Source: Toxoplasma gondii ME49 | Lineage: Eukaryota; Apicomplexa; Conoidasida; Eucoccidiorida; Sarcocystidae | Length of the DNA: 64,000 nt | Direction: 5' to 3' | NCBI RefSeq assembly: GCF_000006565.2 | Contig: NC_031479.1 | Span: 6,508,885 to 6,572,884, forward strand | In this document: in pieces, positions 60,101 through 64,000 of the stretch | How the letters are laid out: the number at the start of each line of letters is the position of its first letter | How positions within the stretch are numbered: the stretch's first letter is position 1 | Translations under genes and position numbers: made by a program | The notes under the pieces: generated by a model | Told to the model about the DNA's origin: nothing | What the model saw: the letters and a program-made list of their open reading frames with translations, nothing else | Database searches by the model: none

Positions 60101-63100
60101 CATCGACACAGAACCAAGCAGCTCGAGAAAACGCTGTTTCTGCCGGTTATCTCGGAGAGGGGCTTGGCGCCCTTCTGCCTTCCCGGGGCCCCGCCAGTGC
60201 ATGCGAGGAGGCGCTGGCACGTCTCTCCAGCGAGCATTTCCGCCTGTTGCGAAAGGCGGTGGCACCACGGAAGAGCGACGAAGTGTTGGAAGAGGCTCTT
60301 GAAACACATGCTGTCGAGGCAGCGGGAGACTCAGGGAACGATGAGCCCGACGGAGAAGGGAGCGCGATCCCTTCTGGTTCAAACCCATCATTCTCCTCGG
60401 ATCAATCCGGTGATACAGGGTTCCGCCAACAACACGGAGGTTTGTTCGCGGCAGCCGAGAACTCAGCAGTTGCCCGAGCAGTGGCGGTCGCTGATCTGAA
60501 ACACGACGTGGCCAAGCAGTTCCTCCAGCAAGTGTTCTTCAGGCATCTCGAAGAAGCCATGATGAACATGGGTACGTGACTGTCCTCGGGGGGGTTCAGC
60601 AAAGGGTGCAAGCGCCCCGTGGGTCTTGAGGTCGTGGAAACCCCCCTTCGGGCGACAGCTTCTCTGGTAAAAAGCAGACAACAGATTCCGTTTCTCTGCA
60701 ATGTATGTCCAGTGTCTCCACTGTGTGTTTCTTCCGCAATTAACGAACCGTTTCATCACGGTTTCCTTCTAAAGAGCCTCCAAGGGCCCTCACAGTAGAC
60801 ACCGGTCCCCCCTTTCGTTTGGACGATGAAAACCACGAATATATAAGGGTAATTCATGTTGTAAATTTGCTAGCTCCTGCCTCATTTTCCCCCAATCGGG
60901 ACTTTGTCCATTGGGCCTTCGTTTTTCGGAAAATGAAGTGTTACGTCTTTTTCTCGCGGCATTTTCTGTTACAATCGCAGCGACGATGGAAGGCTGTATC
61001 TCCGCTCGGATGTGCCGACCTCATGTTGTCGAGGGCCACATGCTTCCTCTCTCGGGGTAAGTCTTATCTCTCGCTTGCTCCAACTCTCCACGGTCAAGAT
61101 CCGGTCCTGGAACTCGCAGCGGTTTCACCCGTGTATTCCCAGAACCTAGTGTGCATCCACACATTAGATTAGCGTCGTCCCAACAGGCTGTAATAAGCCA
61201 ACTTCAAGCATTTGCTTCGCGACAGAGTGCATACCGGAGACAGACAAGACTGCGAAGGGTACGTGTAGGGTATATATTCCCTGCTGTATCTGTCGCACGT
61301 CGTTTGTTTTTTCAGGGGAAGCGACGCAATGGTTGATCTTGTCCAGGCCGTGAAGTTGATCGATTCGTACATCCCTTTACCCTCTCTTCTCCCGCACCTT
61401 TCGGCGACGGGGGCAAGAAAGACTGCGGCATCCGAATTCGACTCCGAGGCGGCGTCTCCTTCCCACTGGGTGGATGCAAGCAGCGAGTTGCTGTCCGTGG
61501 AATTGCAGAAGCCTGCCCAAGTCAACGAGGGGACAACCAGTACCGTCGCCGTTCTTCGCGACGGTTTGGAGGTCCTCTTGTCCTCTCAGCTCGCTCTCTG
61601 GTCTTGCTTTCTCCGCCTTCCGCTCCTAGACTCTGCCCTTCACAGGTGAGAAGAAGGGGAAGTTGGAAAATGCAAGAAACGGGAAGCTGTGTAGTTACCA
61701 TCTTGCGCGTTGACACCTGGTGGTGTCTGCGTACCCACTCGCTGAAGATAAACCTGCAGAGTCCTCCGGGTAGACAGGAAACTCTCGGGGGAAGCTGGAC
61801 GCGAGATATGGGGAACGACAAGTAGACGAACATGAGAACGTGCGCAAGAAGCAGTGTGCAAGCGTGGTCTGAAATCGAAGTGCCACTTTCCATGTGACGA
61901 TGAAGAATACCGTTAACGCCGCCATAGAATTTGAGAACGGCTGCCAGGAGGTACGCGCAGCCGCCCCGCGGATCGAACAGTTTCGCAGAGGAGACAAGCA
62001 CTAGATCGGCGCCTTTCGCGAACGTAGAAAGATGAACAGGGACTCCTGCGTCGTAAAGAAAGGTGCCTGTACAGGTTGACTTCATAAAAACCGTCGGCTT
62101 CGATACACTGTCTCCTTTTTTGCGCCTTTCCTGTTCGTTCAACTTGGGTTTCCTCCTTCCCATGTGCCTCTGCATTGATTTCTTCGCCTTGGCTGCCTGC
62201 TTCTTTCTTCGTTTTTGGTTTCCATTTGGAAGGTCAAAAATTCCGCTGTTTGTTTTACGCACTTCATTGAGGCTTTACCCTGCTGCCCGGCTTGCCCATT
62301 TTGATGGGACTTCTGCCTCTGCTCGCTCCTGTATGTCACCCTTTCCCTAGGCTGCAAGATTTCATGCGGACCCGCCAGGATGAACTGAGGAACGCCCCAC
62401 CTCGCATGTTGCGTGACGACGCCCTGTACTTTAGAGAAGAAGTTCAAGTCAGCGGAAACTTCATGAAAAGGGGATCTCGTCGACCTTTTTAGAATTGCGG
62501 CTGCATGCTCGGGACTGTTGTCTCAAGCCAAAATGGAGAAGGCCTTTTCACTAAGAAAATAACACAGCTTCACCCTCAGAGAGAACAACTAGCGCGTGCT
62601 TCCGAAGAAACGTATGTTTTTGCTGCTCTATTCGCTTGACCTGCGCCATTCGAGGTCACTCATTCTTTGCCCTTTAGTTGTGTAAGCTCACTTCTATACG
62701 GAATTGAACTCCCCTCTGGATGCATGCTGGCTTCTTGGGTGTCTCCGACGACTGGCTAAGAACCATCCTGTGAGGAAAAGCTCGTTCTTTCAAGCATAGA
62801 CAGGGAGCCGCTGTCTGAGAACGGACTGGCACTGCTTTTGTTTCAGCCTTTTTGATCTGTGGGTTGCTGTTCGTTGCCGGGGTTCTGCGCAGAGACTGAC
62901 AGCCGAAGAACAACGTCTGCACCGGCAGTTGGGCTCCGTTCAGCTCGACTTCGATGAAGTCTTGGAAGAACGAGATCAGGTAAGGCAACACTCCCTAACG
63001 ACTCTGCATGCGTACGCACCCTGTTGGTCGTGCAGACACTCCTTTCTTCGCTCTTACAGTGAGCAGCGCTGGAGAGAAACTTAAAGGTAAATGGCTCTGG

Positions 63101-63266
63101 CAAACCTGATGAGTGGGAACCTGTTTGCTTGTGCTAAAGCTTGTCACGGACTCTCTTTCGTCCCGCAAGAGTCTTTCAGTGTCTCGGCTACGTGCCCTCT
63201 GCTCAGCTGCTTCAGGAAAAGGAAGAGCTCCGCGACCGCTACGCTGTCATGCAGACCCGCTTTGAA
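57190..63266 (+). CDS. PPP1R21 homologue (KLRAQ family, FERRY complex), 3' end beyond window
   Basis: In animals PPP1R21 is a coiled-coil subunit of the endosomal, Rab5-binding FERRY complex. Exons 57190-57708, 58119-58405, 58836-60571, 60981-61056, 61316-61645, 62351-62611, 62895-62979 and 63207-63266 join in phase to more than 1,100 codons; the human protein has about 780 aa. The N-terminus matches the KLRAQ region (KLKQKYIKCKQQNDRLKEVL, then EELDALQYTNR). Exon 2 carries HKIRENEQLHVQQFEE, close to the human ENERLHIQFFE block. A long central helical region with Gly/Ser/Pro insertions follows, then a C-terminal coiled coil (TAEEQRLHRQLG, LLQEKEELRDRYAV). An in-frame TAG at 62,490 must be removed, most simply by a 45-51 nt intron ending TTTTTAG at 62,492. 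The final exon and stop are not identified and may lie past 64,000. Confidence 0.85.
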
Positions 63267-63761
63267 GTAAGGCCTGGCGGTTACATTTCCTCGTTTCACC
63301 CGACAAGCGTAGAAAATATGGAGACATCTGCGGACGTTGAGCCTGCTGACAGCAGTTCAGCGGTTGTCTGTTGCGAAAAGCCGGGGACACTTGAGCATCG
63401 AACTTGCGTGTAGTAGACGGCTGCTACCTCTTGAAGACAGACTACTCCCCAAAAGGGGCCCTGTAGGTTAGAGAGACTCAAAACCTAAGAGAAGTTGCGT
63501 GTCCAAGAAAGTGACAGGAGGAACGAGACCCTTGCGACGCCAGACCTACGAGTTCGAAGTTCGGTGTCAAAACGTAGTTACTTTCACACCGGGAGTTTGC
63601 TCAACCACATGTAGCTGCAATTTCGATTGCGCCTCAGGTCGCTGAGACCCAACAGGGAAAGGGGGGTTGCAACAGTCACTCGTTAAGTGGTGAAGACTTC
63701 TCCCCCTCTTACCTACAGGAAGGGAAGTCTTTCCCTGCAGGGTGGAGTTTGGGCCTGTCGC

Positions 63762-63905
63762 TCGCTTTCCTCGGATATGTTCTACGATGGGGACAAATGC
63801 ATCTCTGGGGCGCCACAGCCGGGAGAAACCTCGTTTCTCACATACCCGATTCGGCCCTTTGGCTATTTGGAGGATCATTTCGTGTTACTTTGTCTCTGCC
63901 GGCTG
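63762..63905 (+). pseudogene. Diverged cytochrome b fragment (nuclear mitochondrial insertion)
   Basis: Read in one frame, this segment gives [18 protein letters not shown], then NLVSHIP and WLFGG. That is the Qo-site region of cytochrome b (family: FLGYVLPWGQMSFWGAT, NL, IP, WGG) in the right order and spacing. The conserved Pro of LPWGQ is Arg here, and the frame soon loses similarity. Base composition is higher in GC than mitochondrial DNA, as expected for an old insertion. It lies in or beyond the last seen intron of the PPP1R21 homologue. It is not a functional cob gene. Confidence 0.6.
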
Positions 63906-64000
63906 TGGCTTGTCTCTCCTGTCCAGCTCGCGCGTGGTGGGTTCAGCTCCCGTAGCACTCCTGCACTCCAGCGCCTGCTGCGTGTAGAGGACGAGAACGG

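Noticed and set aside
1..64000. CRISPR arrays, insertion sequences, tRNA or rRNA genes
   Set aside because: I saw no regularly spaced direct repeats with unique spacers, no transposase-like frame with terminal repeats and no cloverleaf or rRNA-like segment. A tRNAscan or Rfam search would settle the RNA part.

Overview
The window looks like nuclear chromosomal DNA of a tissue-cyst-forming coccidian (Apicomplexa, Sarcocystidae; Toxoplasma/Neospora/Hammondia type). The reasons are small exons with GT-AG introns whose phases fit together, an ApiAP2 transcription factor, a dense-granule-like secretory reading frame with GAGACG heptamers upstream, a TGCATGC-type promoter palindrome, and a cytochrome b fragment that looks like a nuclear mitochondrial insertion. 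I cannot separate the genera from sequence alone. I built exon models by hand and kept those where splice phase and family similarity agreed.

Layout. (1) 1.5-9.2 kb, minus strand: a 16-exon acetyl-CoA transporter (AT-1/SLC33A1 family, about 692 aa). (2) 10.6-11.6 kb, minus: a tentative three-exon gene for a 90-aa protein of unknown function. (3) 12.7-13.7 kb, minus: a small coiled-coil protein, possibly Mediator subunit 21. It is divergent from (4) 15.0-20.0 kb, plus: a ten-exon ubiquinol-cytochrome c chaperone (UQCC1/CBP3 family) with a mitochondrial-type N-terminus. The 1.3-kb divergent promoter holds a perfect 14-bp TGCATGC-type palindrome. (5) 23.0-35.6 kb, plus: a five-exon gene for a secreted alpha-2-macroglobulin-like protein of about 3,029 aa. 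Its layout is bacterial-type, it has no recognisable thioester motif, and it ends in a cysteine-rich tail. (6) 36.8-41.4 kb, minus: a protein of about 1,238 aa with a long coiled coil and a C-terminal beta-rich domain that may be a C1q/TNF-like jelly roll. (7) 45.0-50.2 kb, plus: an eight-exon ApiAP2 factor (about 1,022 aa) with three AP2 or AP2-like domains and an ACDC-like C-terminus. (8) 51.8-52.4 kb, plus: a GRA6-like dense-granule candidate whose signal-peptide frame and body frame are offset by one base at a GGGG run. (9) 57.2 kb to the right edge, plus: a PPP1R21 (KLRAQ, FERRY complex subunit) homologue, cut off by the window end. The cytochrome b-like segment lies at 63.76-63.90 kb.

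The genes do not form an operon. They are individually transcribed housekeeping genes (acetyl-CoA import into the secretory pathway, respiratory complex III assembly, possibly Mediator, endosomal FERRY) mixed with lineage-specific genes (macroglobulin, ApiAP2, dense-granule-like). The left 20.5 kb differs visibly from the rest: its introns carry seven (TA)n clusters and long polypurine/polypyrimidine tracts that are almost absent to the right.

The most unusual items are the thioester-less macroglobulin, the coiled-coil protein with a possible jelly-roll domain, the frame-broken dense-granule-like gene, the diverged mitochondrial insertion, and several very short introns (44-55 nt).
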